Below, piece after piece: positions 1-5,320 of a stretch of 5,426 bases of DNA (positions are counted from its first letter, which is position 1; every line of letters starts with the position of its first letter). Below the pieces are notes generated by a model. That model searched no databases, had not been told where the DNA came from, and saw only the letters and a list, made by a program, of their open reading frames with translations. Origin of the DNA: Candidatus Dadabacteria bacterium RIFCSPHIGHO2_12_FULL_53_21 (GTDB lineage Bacteria > Desulfobacterota_D > UBA1144 > Nemesobacterales > UBA2774). The translations under genes and the position numbers were made by a program. The DNA lies in contig MFCJ01000080.1 in assembly GCA_001775255.1 (NCBI GenBank), forward strand, positions 1 through 5,426. The letters run 5' to 3'.

Positions 1-5
1 TTTTG

Positions 6-29
6 CTTCTTTTCATCAAGGAAAAGAAG
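6..29. repeat. AT-rich 9-bp inverted repeat at the window edge
   Basis: CTTCTTTTC (6-14) and GAAAAGAAG (21-29) are perfect reverse complements around a 6-nt loop, about 50 bp past the stop of the Cys-rich gene. Its position suits a transcription end for the minus-strand genes. However, the stem is AT-rich and the bases after it on the minus strand are CAAAA rather than a U-run, so a terminator call is weak. Bases 1-79 hold no gene that I can see. Confidence 0.3.
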
Positions 30-79
30 GATTAATAATTGCCTTTCTTTATTTTTTCATAAAACACATTCCGCTCCCC

Positions 80-352
80 CTAATCCCCCACCGCCTCCAT
101 CCCCGGGTCGGGGGCCGTCGTGCAGCAGTAGAAGACTCCGTTCAGCGTGTAGCAGTTCTCGTCGGGATCGGCGCACGGCTTCGCGGGGTTGCAGTCGGAC
201 AGCGTGCAGACGTCCGTTATGTCCGGGTCGTTCGGCGCGAGCGGAAGTTTCTCCACGTCGCTGTCGTCGTCCGCTATCGCAAACGCTGTGCCGAGAGATA
301 GAATCATGATGACGGTAAGAAAAGTATTTTTTAGATTGCTCAATCCAGGCAT
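80..352 (-). CDS. Small secreted six-cysteine acidic protein (hypothetical)
   Basis: This is a 90-residue protein that I do not recognise. Residues 1-27 look like a Sec signal peptide: Lys8, then a hydrophobic core at about 11-24 (FLTVIMILSLGTAF) and a likely cleavage after AIA at 27. The mature part, about 63 residues, is very acidic (15 Asp/Glu against 2 Lys) and rich in Pro. It has six Cys at 49, 54, 60, 67, 76 and 77, spaced C-x4-C-x5-C-x6-C-x8-CC, which would allow three disulfides outside the cytoplasm. An open frame extends upstream to 442. I chose the ATG at 352 because AAGGAG lies 9 nt before it and because it puts the signal peptide at the N-terminus. The gene lies 93 bp downstream of the transglutaminase gene on the same strand, so read-through from the Anbu operon is possible. 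Function is unknown, and a role in the operon is only a guess from position. Confidence 0.72.
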   Translation of the reverse strand: MPGLSNLKNTFLTVIMILSLGTAFAIADDDSDVEKLPLAPNDPDITDVCTLSDCNPAKPCADPDENCYTLNGVFYCCTTAPDPGMEAVGD

Positions 353-361
353 TGTCTTTCG

Positions 362-367
362 CTCCTT
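362..367 (-). promoter_or_regulatory. Ribosome binding site that decides the Cys-rich protein start
   Basis: AAGGAG on the minus strand is 9 nt upstream of the ATG at 352. It supports that start over the earlier in-frame ATG at 442, which would put 30 Gly/Arg-rich residues in front of the signal peptide. Confidence 0.7.
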
Positions 368-376
368 CGGGGAAAT

Positions 377-407
377 CCCTCCGCCCCCCGTCCGCTCCCT
401 CGCCCCC
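377..407 (-). promoter_or_regulatory. Canonical G-quadruplex pattern in the leader of the Cys-rich gene
   Basis: On the minus strand four G-runs (5, 3, 6 and 3 G) are separated by loops of 3, 7 and 4 nt, which satisfies the usual G3+N1-7 rule. The pattern is on the transcript strand and ends 9 bp before the Shine-Dalgarno AAGGAG at 367-362. A fold here could influence translation of the secreted protein. The last G-run can also pair with CCC at 372-370 in a tiny alternative stem. Confidence 0.45.
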
Positions 408-445
408 TCCGGAATTCTAATGCCTGAACCCGCGGAATACAATAA

Positions 446-1294
446 TCATTGACTCACGATATCTATCTCGTAGTCAATGATGGAGCGCGCGCCGGTCCCC
501 CTGTAGGAGCCTGTCAGCGGAGCGGCTTCCTCGGGGATTACTCCCGCCGACACCGTGACGTGCTGGTCCGCTGTCGCGAGCCCTGAAGACGGGTCGTACC
601 CCCTCCACCCGCCGCCCGGAATGTACACCTCGGCCCACGCGTGGAGCTGCCTCTCCTCGCCCATCATCTCGCTCTCCCTGTACCCGCTCACGAACCGCGC
701 CGCGATCCCCACGGCCCTCGACGCCTCCATGAAGAGCACGGTGAGGTCCCTGCACGACCCCCTCCCGGTGCCGAGCGTTATCTCGGCGGGGTACGGCAGC
801 CCTTCGTGTCTCACGAGCTGCTCGAAGTTGTCGTATATGCGCTCTGTGAGCGCAAGGAGGAACGGCATGGTCTCGACGCCCGCCTCGGCGATCACGTCCG
901 AGACGAACTTGTCCACCTGCCCTTCGGGCTCGGTATTGCGCGTGAAATAGGGCCTCAGCGAAGGGACGTAGTATTTGGGGTAGAACACGGGGAGCTTGGT
1001 CACGGACGGCTCCGTGATTATGTAGTCGAACGGGTTCGTCCGGAGCGTCTCGACCTCGGAGCGCGTCGTGATCGTCAGGTGGTCGTGCTTCCCCGAGAAC
1101 CATACGCACGTGCTGTCGTTCCCGGCTACGTCCACGATGTCGGCGACGCCGTCCGGTGTAGGGTCTATGTCTATCTCGAAGCTGACGAGCCTCTGAGACC
1201 CGTCGCTCTTCGGCCTGAGCCTTATAGTCTGCGGGTCGATAAACACGCCCTCCGTGTATTTGTATCTAGTCGTGTGTCTGATCTTTATCTTCAT
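446..1294 (-). CDS. Transglutaminase-like cysteine peptidase of the Anbu operon
   Basis: This is a 282-residue protein. The N-terminal part (about 1-90, opening MKIKIRHTTRYKYTEG) matches the beta-rich bacterial transglutaminase N-terminal domain. The catalytic transglutaminase-fold core spans about 125-240. The expected Cys-His-Asp triad is visible: Cys181 in GTGRGSCRDLT, His218 in QLHAWAEVY and Asp234 in GWRGYDPSSG. The family tail ADQHVTVSAGVIPEEAAPL (242-260) is also present. No signal peptide is seen, so it probably acts in the cytoplasm. Members of this group next to ATP-grasp and alpha-E genes are predicted to act as peptidases or amidases rather than protein cross-linkers. The frame is open upstream to 1408, but I chose the ATG at 1294: GGGAG sits 7 nt before it, the family N-terminus begins there, and the extra 38 residues are low-complexity and overlap the Anbu gene. 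It lies 20 bp after the Anbu stop and is the fourth gene of the operon. Confidence 0.93.
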   Translation of the reverse strand: MKIKIRHTTRYKYTEGVFIDPQTIRLRPKSDGSQRLVSFEIDIDPTPDGVADIVDVAGNDSTCVWFSGKHDHLTITTRSEVETLRTNPFDYIITEPSVTKLPVFYPKYYVPSLRPYFTRNTEPEGQVDKFVSDVIAEAGVETMPFLLALTERIYDNFEQLVRHEGLPYPAEITLGTGRGSCRDLTVLFMEASRAVGIAARFVSGYRESEMMGEERQLHAWAEVYIPGGGWRGYDPSSGLATADQHVTVSAGVIPEEAAPLTGSYRGTGARSIIDYEIDIVSQ

Positions 1295-1314
1295 TGTCGC
1301 ACTCCCTTCGTATG

Positions 1315-2052
1315 TCATTTCACACCGTCCCCGAGCTTCGAGAAAGCCGCCTCCACCCAGTCGTGGGGGAGCTCCCTTATCGCCTCTCTTATCGTCTTCT
1401 GCCACCAATCGGATATGCGTATGAGCTCGGCCCTCTCGTACCTGTGCTCAACTATGTCGTACGTGTCCGCCCTGTAGAGCACGACGTCTATGGGGAAGTC
1501 GACGTCTATGGCGCTCGTCCTCGTCGCATCGAACGCGAGGTACCCGATCTTGAGCGCGGTTTCCATGTTGAGCTCGTAGGAGAGCGCCCTGTCCATGATG
1601 GGCTTCCCGTAACTCGACTCCCCGATCAGGTAATAAGGGGTCCCCTGCCCCACCTCGACCCAGTTCCCCTGCGGGTAGAGCATGTAGAGCTTGTGTTCTT
1701 TGTCGTTCTCCAGCTGCCCGCCGATGATGGAGAAGAGGTCGAAATGGAGCCCCCCTTCCTCGAGCGCCTTCTTGTCCTCCTCCGCGACACGCCTCACCTG
1801 CGCGGCGAACGCGTTCACCGCCTTGTAGAGCTTGTCGAACGTGTTGTCGTCCTGCTCCAGCACCTCGCTGTAATAAGTGAGCGCCTTGTCCCTCACCGAG
1901 CGGAGTCCCGAGGTCATGAGGAAGAGCGAGTGCCTCCCGTACTGGTGAAGGGTCACCTTCCTCGCGGTAATGCTCTCCGAGCCCGTCGTCACGAGCGTAT
2001 CCGCTATGCCTACCAACCCCTTTCTCACCTTCATGCCGACACAGAACGTCAC
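1315..2052 (-). CDS. anbu: Anbu, proteasome/HslV-like Ntn-hydrolase peptidase
   Basis: This is a 245-residue protein of the Anbu (ancestral beta-subunit) family, bacterial relatives of proteasome beta subunits and HslV; 245 residues fits the family. The gene starts with GTG and the second codon is Thr, so Met removal exposes Thr as the N-terminal nucleophile. The start MTFCVGMKV, Asp18 (GIADTLVTTG) and Lys32 (TARKVTL) fit the Thr/Asp/Lys centre of the fold. Anbu-type signatures follow: GESSYGKPIMDR (144-155), FDATRTSAIDVDFPIDVVLY (174-193) and the ISDWWQ...LPHDW tail (213-232). Anbu assembles into open ring or lock-washer oligomers and has no dedicated ATPase; none is encoded here either. The GTG overlaps the alpha-E stop codon as GTGA, with GGAGG 9 nt upstream inside the alpha-E gene, which suggests translational coupling. 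The native substrate is not known; the operon suggests a peptide made by the ATP-grasp/alpha-E pair. Confidence 0.95.
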   Translation of the reverse strand: MTFCVGMKVRKGLVGIADTLVTTGSESITARKVTLHQYGRHSLFLMTSGLRSVRDKALTYYSEVLEQDDNTFDKLYKAVNAFAAQVRRVAEEDKKALEEGGLHFDLFSIIGGQLENDKEHKLYMLYPQGNWVEVGQGTPYYLIGESSYGKPIMDRALSYELNMETALKIGYLAFDATRTSAIDVDFPIDVVLYRADTYDIVEHRYERAELIRISDWWQKTIREAIRELPHDWVEAAFSKLGDGVK

Positions 2053-3029
2053 TCTTCCATGCCTCCGGCTGTATTGGGCGCGGCGGTACTCAGCGCGAAG
2101 AACGTATCCCTTATCGAGTCTCCGACGCTGTTGAGCTCCGTCTGGAAATTGTCCAGGTACTCGTGGAGCCCTTTCTTTATTATATCGTCTATCCTCGCGT
2201 AGGTAAGCTCCGCGTGGAGCCTGCCCATGCGCCTCTCGGCCTCGTTCCGGAACATGCCCGCGGGCGTGCCCGTTATAGAATGGAGCGAAGCCTCCGCCAT
2301 TAACACGCAGTAGAGTATCGCGCGCGGGAAGTGCCTGTCGAGGAGCAGGAACTGCACCACGGATTCAGGCGTTATCTGCTCGTACTTCCTCCTGTACATA
2401 TCGAGCGCGCTCGCCGATTTCAGGAGCGCCGCCCACTGTATGTTGTCTATCGGCGTGCCCACGTACTCGGGCTTGGGCAGGAGTATGAAGTATTTCACGT
2501 CTATGATACGGGACGTCTTGTCGGCCCTCTCTATGAGCCTCCCCATGCGCGCGAAGTGCCAGTCCTCGCCCCTGTTCATCGTCGAATCCGCTATACCCGC
2601 GTAGAGGTGGCTCTCCGTCTTCACCCTCTGGTAAAAGTCCTGGGGGGTCTCCGCCGCCACGCCGCTTAACGCGGAGTCCCTGACGAAGTAATAGAACTTG
2701 TTTATCTGCTCCCACATCTCGGAAGAGATTATCTCCCGTATCGACCTCGCGTTCTCCCTCACCATCGTGAGCGTCGAGAGTATGGAGTTCGGGTTCTCCC
2801 TGTCGAACGTGAGGAAATCGAGCACGGTCTCCCGGGTCGCCTCCTTGCCGCAGCGCTCCATGAATATCTCGAGGTCGCCCGTGGTGCTGACGAGCGCCGC
2901 CCACTGCCCTTCGTCCGTCTGCATGTCGAGCATGAGGTGGAGGTTCACCTCTATGAACCTCGCCACGTTCTCGGCGCGCTCCATGTATCTCGACATCCAG
3001 TATATGGAATTCGCTACCCTGCTAAGCAT
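2049..3029 (-). CDS. Alpha-E domain-containing protein (DUF403)
   Basis: This is a 326-residue, mostly alpha-helical cytoplasmic protein of the alpha-E (DUF403) family, full length for the family. Visible signatures are the N-terminal MLSRVANSIYWMSRYMERAE (1-20) with its conserved glutamates, the central HFARMGRLIERADKTSRIID (158-177), and LLLDRHFPRAILYC (228-241), with further charged helices to the end. The family is found next to circularly permuted ATP-grasp enzymes or fused to them, and is inferred to work with them in forming a peptide or amide bond; no reaction has been established. The start is fixed by the family N-terminus. The ribosome binding site is weak (only CGGAT or a distant AGGCG), which hints that translation depends on ribosomes from the upstream gene or on the AT-rich leader. 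It lies 60 bp after the ATP-grasp gene and overlaps the Anbu start by 4 nt (GTGA). Confidence 0.95.
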   Translation of the reverse strand: MLSRVANSIYWMSRYMERAENVARFIEVNLHLMLDMQTDEGQWAALVSTTGDLEIFMERCGKEATRETVLDFLTFDRENPNSILSTLTMVRENARSIREIISSEMWEQINKFYYFVRDSALSGVAAETPQDFYQRVKTESHLYAGIADSTMNRGEDWHFARMGRLIERADKTSRIIDVKYFILLPKPEYVGTPIDNIQWAALLKSASALDMYRRKYEQITPESVVQFLLLDRHFPRAILYCVLMAEASLHSITGTPAGMFRNEAERRMGRLHAELTYARIDDIIKKGLHEYLDNFQTELNSVGDSIRDTFFALSTAAPNTAGGMEE

Positions 3030-3087
3030 ATCCGTGAACGCCTGTATTCAAATTTTTTAAATTACGGGAGTAAGGGGATCGGCGCGG

Positions 3088-3108
3088 GCTCAGGGTAGAT
3101 CCCTGAGC
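3088..3108 (-). repeat. Hairpin spanning the ATP-grasp stop codon
   Basis: GCTCAGGG (3088-3095) and CCCTGAGC (3101-3108) are perfect 8-bp arms around a 5-nt loop. The TGA stop at 3092-3090 lies in one arm. No U-run follows directly on the minus strand, so it is unlikely to end transcription. It could be an mRNA-stability or processing element between the first and second genes of the operon. Confidence 0.4.
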
Positions 3109-4529
3109 ACCCACGTGTCCTTGCTCCCGCCCCCCTGAGACGAGTTTACCACCAATGATCCTTTCTTGAGCGCGACCCTCGTGAGGCCCCCCGGCATCAC
3201 GTATATGTCCTCTCCGTAGAGGGTGTAGGGCCTGAAGTCCACGTGCCTCCCCTCGAAACGCTCGCCCGCCAGTATCGGGACCCTCGAGAGGGACACCGTC
3301 GGCTGTGCGATGTAGTTCCTCGGGTCCTCGAGTATCTTGCCCCGGAACTCCTCCCTGACGCCGGCGCTGGCCTTTGGCCCTATCATTATTCCGTATCCGC
3401 CCGATTCGTTTGCCGGCTTCACGACGAGGCTCTCGAGGTTCTCGAGCACGTACTTCCTGTCGAGCTCCTCCCAGCACACGTACGTCGGGACGTTCGGGAG
3501 AATCGGGTCCTCCCCGGTGTAGTACTTTATTATCTCCGGCACGTACGCGTAGATTATCTTGTCGTCCGCTATCCCCGTCCCTATGGCGTTCACGAGCGCC
3601 ACGTGCCCGGACTTATACACGTCCATTATCCCCGGCACGCCCAGGAGCGAGTCCTCCCTGAAAGCGAGCGGGTCGATGAAGTCGTCGTCTATGCGCCTGT
3701 AAATGACGTCCACCCTCTGGAGACCCTTCGTGGTCTTCATGTAGACGTATCCGTCGGTGACTGCGAGGTCCCCCCCTTCCACGAGCTCTATGCCCATCTG
3801 CTGGGCGAGGTACGAGTGCTCGAAATATGCGGAGTTGTATATGCCGGGCGTCAGCAGGACGACGGTCGGCGAATGCACGCCGTCGGGCGCCATGTACTGA
3901 AGCATCTCCCTGAGCCTGTACGGGTAATCGTCGACCGGCCTTATCTTGAGGTCCTCGAATATCTTCGGGAACGTGCGCTTCAGCACCTCCCTGTTCTCGA
4001 GAACGTACGACACCCCGGAAGGGCATCTGAGGTTGTCCTCGAGCACGTAATAGACCCCGTCCCCTCCCCTCACGAGGTCGGTTCCTGAAATATGGCACCA
4101 GATGCCTCTCGGCGGTTTGAAGCCCTCGCACTGGGGCCTGTAGCACTTGCTCGTTTTTAAAAGCTCCTCGGGAAAGACGCGGTCTTTAAGTATTTTCTTA
4201 TCGTTGTATATGTCGTCTATAAAGAGGTTAAGGGCGTATATCCTCTGCTTGAGCCCCCTTTCGAGCGCCTCCCACTCGCGCGCCTCTATGACCCTCGGGA
4301 TTATGTCGAACGGGAATATCCTCTCGGTCCCCTCCTCCTCGCCGTAGACCGTGAACGTCACCCCCATCTGGAAGAGCCTCGCCTCGGTCGCCTTCTGACG
4401 CCTGAGCAACTCCCCTCCGGGGAGCTGTTCGAGCCTCCTCAGGAGCACGGACGCGCCCTCCCTCGGGCTCCCGTCCGCATGGAAGTACTCGTCGAAAAAA
4501 CCCTCGGTGTCGTAGTCCTTGTAATACAT
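3090..4529 (-). CDS. Circularly permuted ATP-grasp amidoligase (DUF404/DUF407 type)
   Basis: This is a 479-residue enzyme of the circularly permuted ATP-grasp type 2 family, at about the family's normal length. It is predicted to use ATP to activate a carboxylate and join it to an amine, giving a peptide or amide; the substrates are unknown. Numbered from the first possible Met (4535), the family blocks are: FTVYGEEEGTERIFPFDIIPR (61-81), ERGLKQRIYALNLFIDDIY (92-110), the GTDLVR...YYVLEDNLRCPSGVSYVLENR region (151-182), LTPGIYNSAYFEHSYLA (228-244), the ATP-binding loop VVKPANESGGYGIMIGP (371-387), and DFRPYTLYG...MPGGLTRVAL...NSSQGGGSKDTWVL (433-477). The Glu/Asp/Asn of LEDN are candidate Mg-ATP ligands. 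I prefer the ATG at 4529 to that at 4535 because AGAGG is 7 nt from the former but only 1 nt from the latter. It is first in the four-gene operon and has no signal peptide. Confidence 0.95.
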   Translation of the reverse strand: MYYKDYDTEGFFDEYFHADGSPREGASVLLRRLEQLPGGELLRRQKATEARLFQMGVTFTVYGEEEGTERIFPFDIIPRVIEAREWEALERGLKQRIYALNLFIDDIYNDKKILKDRVFPEELLKTSKCYRPQCEGFKPPRGIWCHISGTDLVRGGDGVYYVLEDNLRCPSGVSYVLENREVLKRTFPKIFEDLKIRPVDDYPYRLREMLQYMAPDGVHSPTVVLLTPGIYNSAYFEHSYLAQQMGIELVEGGDLAVTDGYVYMKTTKGLQRVDVIYRRIDDDFIDPLAFREDSLLGVPGIMDVYKSGHVALVNAIGTGIADDKIIYAYVPEIIKYYTGEDPILPNVPTYVCWEELDRKYVLENLESLVVKPANESGGYGIMIGPKASAGVREEFRGKILEDPRNYIAQPTVSLSRVPILAGERFEGRHVDFRPYTLYGEDIYVMPGGLTRVALKKGSLVVNSSQGGGSKDTWVLRDLP

Positions 4530-4536
4530 GACCATG

Positions 4537-4541
4537 CCTCT
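4537..4541 (-). promoter_or_regulatory. Ribosome binding site that decides the ATP-grasp start
   Basis: AGAGG on the minus strand lies 7 nt before the ATG at 4529 and only 1 nt before the ATG at 4535. The first spacing is normal and the second is not, so translation probably begins at the downstream ATG (protein start MYYKDYD). Confidence 0.55.
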
Positions 4542-4609
4542 ATTCTAAAACTTAATTTTTCTTCCCCGCATGTTTTTTCTCCCGTCCTTCCCCCCGCGTT
4601 TTTTTGAAT

Positions 4610-4647
4610 TCCCCGGGCCAAGAGAGACAGGGGGGATGGCCCGGGGA
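4610..4647. repeat. Inverted repeat with 11-bp arms in the leader of the Anbu operon
   Basis: TCCCCGGGCCA (4610-4620) and TGGCCCGGGGA (4637-4647) are perfect reverse complements around a 16-nt spacer. No U-run follows on either strand: the minus strand continues into an A-rich stretch. It therefore does not look like an intrinsic terminator. It lies about 80-120 bp upstream of the ATP-grasp start, where an operator or an mRNA 5' structure would sit. Confidence 0.5.
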
Positions 4648-4718
4648 TAGGCTAAAGGTGTATTCAGTTCATCGTTCCCGGACGCCCGGGGGTTTGCCGT
4701 ACCGCGGCTGAGTAAAAC

Positions 4719-4758
4719 AGCCGGAGGCGGGAACACCCGTATATTCCCGTCTCCGGCT
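4719..4758 (-). terminator. Probable Rho-independent terminator of the 5195-4803 gene
   Basis: Two 15-nt arms (4719-4733 and 4744-4758) are complementary apart from one position and enclose a 10-nt loop. The stem is GC-rich (AGCCGGAG/CTCCGGCT ends). On the minus strand the stem is followed by GTTTTACT, a short U-run, and it lies 44 bp past the stop codon at 4803. On the minus-strand RNA the odd position is an A-C mismatch; on the + strand it would be a G-U pair, but no U-run follows there. This fits a terminator separating the unknown gene from the Anbu operon. Confidence 0.65.
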
Positions 4759-4802
4759 ACATAAGGAGGTATGAAGAAATGAGATAAAATTCAACATCTG
4801 TA

Positions 4803-5195
4803 TCAATTCATTCCCACTGCTTTGGGCTTCGCATAATATTCCCCGTCCTCTTTCCCGGCGACTGTCCCGTCGTAATCCCCGGGCTCGTCGATGAAGCTCC
4901 CGCTTACGAGCTTCTTTTCGATCAGGTACGGAATCTTGTCCTTTAGATCGGGATCGTACGAGCATATACCCGACATGACGAAGGCGAGGAGCGCTATTTC
5001 CGTGAGGTATCTCACGTTCGCCTCTACCACGTCCTTCGGGTATTGCCCCTCCTCCGGCTGACGGAGGTTCAGGTAAATCGTTTCCTTGAGTGAGCGCCCG
5101 GCGTCGAATACGTCCTTTCCGGGCTCGTTCTGCCTCATCCACACTCCGAGATTGAATGCCGCCTTTATCGAGTTTGCCGCGCTGTCGTTATCCAT
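4803..5195 (-). CDS. Hypothetical acidic 130-residue protein under a putative sigma-54 promoter
   Basis: I do not recognise this 130-residue protein. It has no signal peptide. Residues 5-75 look helical, with one moderately hydrophobic stretch, YLTEIALLAFVMSGI (63-77), more like a buried helix than a membrane span. There is a single Cys (78), and the C-terminal third (101-130) is Asp/Glu/Gly/Tyr-rich and probably flexible. The start is well supported by AGGAGG 7 nt upstream, within the longer GGAGGAGGAAGG. An overlapping minus-strand frame (about 4669-5142) is Arg-rich and low-complexity and looks like a shadow. The gene has its own apparent promoter at about 5321-5338 and a terminator-like hairpin at 4719-4758, so it is probably a single-gene unit separate from the Anbu operon, whose first codon is 274 bp further on. 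Function is unknown; a sigma-54 promoter would suggest a nutrient- or stress-responsive role. Confidence 0.75.
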   Translation of the reverse strand: MDNDSAANSIKAAFNLGVWMRQNEPGKDVFDAGRSLKETIYLNLRQPEEGQYPKDVVEANVRYLTEIALLAFVMSGICSYDPDLKDKIPYLIEKKLVSGSFIDEPGDYDGTVAGKEDGEYYAKPKAVGMN

Positions 5196-5320
5196 CGTCC
5201 TTCCTCCTCCATAGAGTTTTTTCAGATGCTCCGACCCGTTTCCCCCTTAAACCCGTTAACGCTTCTCTTATCCGTACGCATTTGCGTTTATTTCAACCCG
5301 AATGCATACGTATAAACATA

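Larger units (their letters stand above)
4536..4718 (-). other. Leader/intergenic region upstream of the Anbu operon
   Basis: These 183 bases lie between the terminator-like hairpin and the ATP-grasp gene and should hold the operon promoter. I found no convincing -35/-10 pair or sigma-54 site on the minus strand. A TAGAAT near 4545 resembles a -10 box but is too close to the start codon to serve the gene normally. The last 70 nt are very purine-rich on the transcript strand (A and G runs, about 4555-4607), with several Shine-Dalgarno-like GGAAGGA/GGGAG strings too far from the ATG to serve it. Confidence 0.4.

Noticed and set aside
353..442. Upstream extension of the Cys-rich protein
   Set aside because: It would bury the signal peptide behind 30 Gly/Arg-rich residues encoded by the G-rich leader; AAGGAG supports the ATG at 352.
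1295..1408. Upstream extension of the transglutaminase gene
   Set aside because: The 38 extra residues overlap the Anbu gene and resemble no transglutaminase N-terminus, and the ATG at 1294 has a good ribosome binding site.
641..2202. Long open frames on the + strand across the transglutaminase and Anbu genes
   Set aside because: They are antisense to genes with clear family motifs. Their translations are rich in Arg, Val, His and Leu and show no recognisable motif, as expected of mirror frames in GC-rich DNA.
3243..4088. A 281-codon + strand open frame opposite the ATP-grasp gene
   Set aside because: It mirrors a conserved enzyme, has an Arg/His/Val-rich composition and no domain signature.
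4545..4550. TAGAAT as a -10 box for the Anbu operon
   Set aside because: It lies within about 20 nt of the start codon, leaving no room for a ribosome binding site in the transcript, and no -35 box is at the right distance.
4763..4786. AAGGAGGT followed by ATG on the + strand
   Set aside because: This is a perfect anti-SD match, but the ATGs after it open frames of only two or three codons before a stop. It overlaps the end of the terminator hairpin region and is probably chance.
4669..5142. A 157-codon minus-strand frame overlapping the unknown 130-residue gene
   Set aside because: It is Arg/Gly-rich and low-complexity and runs through the terminator-like hairpin. The other frame has a strong ribosome binding site and normal protein composition.
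5276..5313. Small palindromes ACGCA-TT-TGCGT and ATACGTAT near the predicted transcription start
   Set aside because: The arms are only 4-5 bp, common by chance, and match no known operator that I can name.
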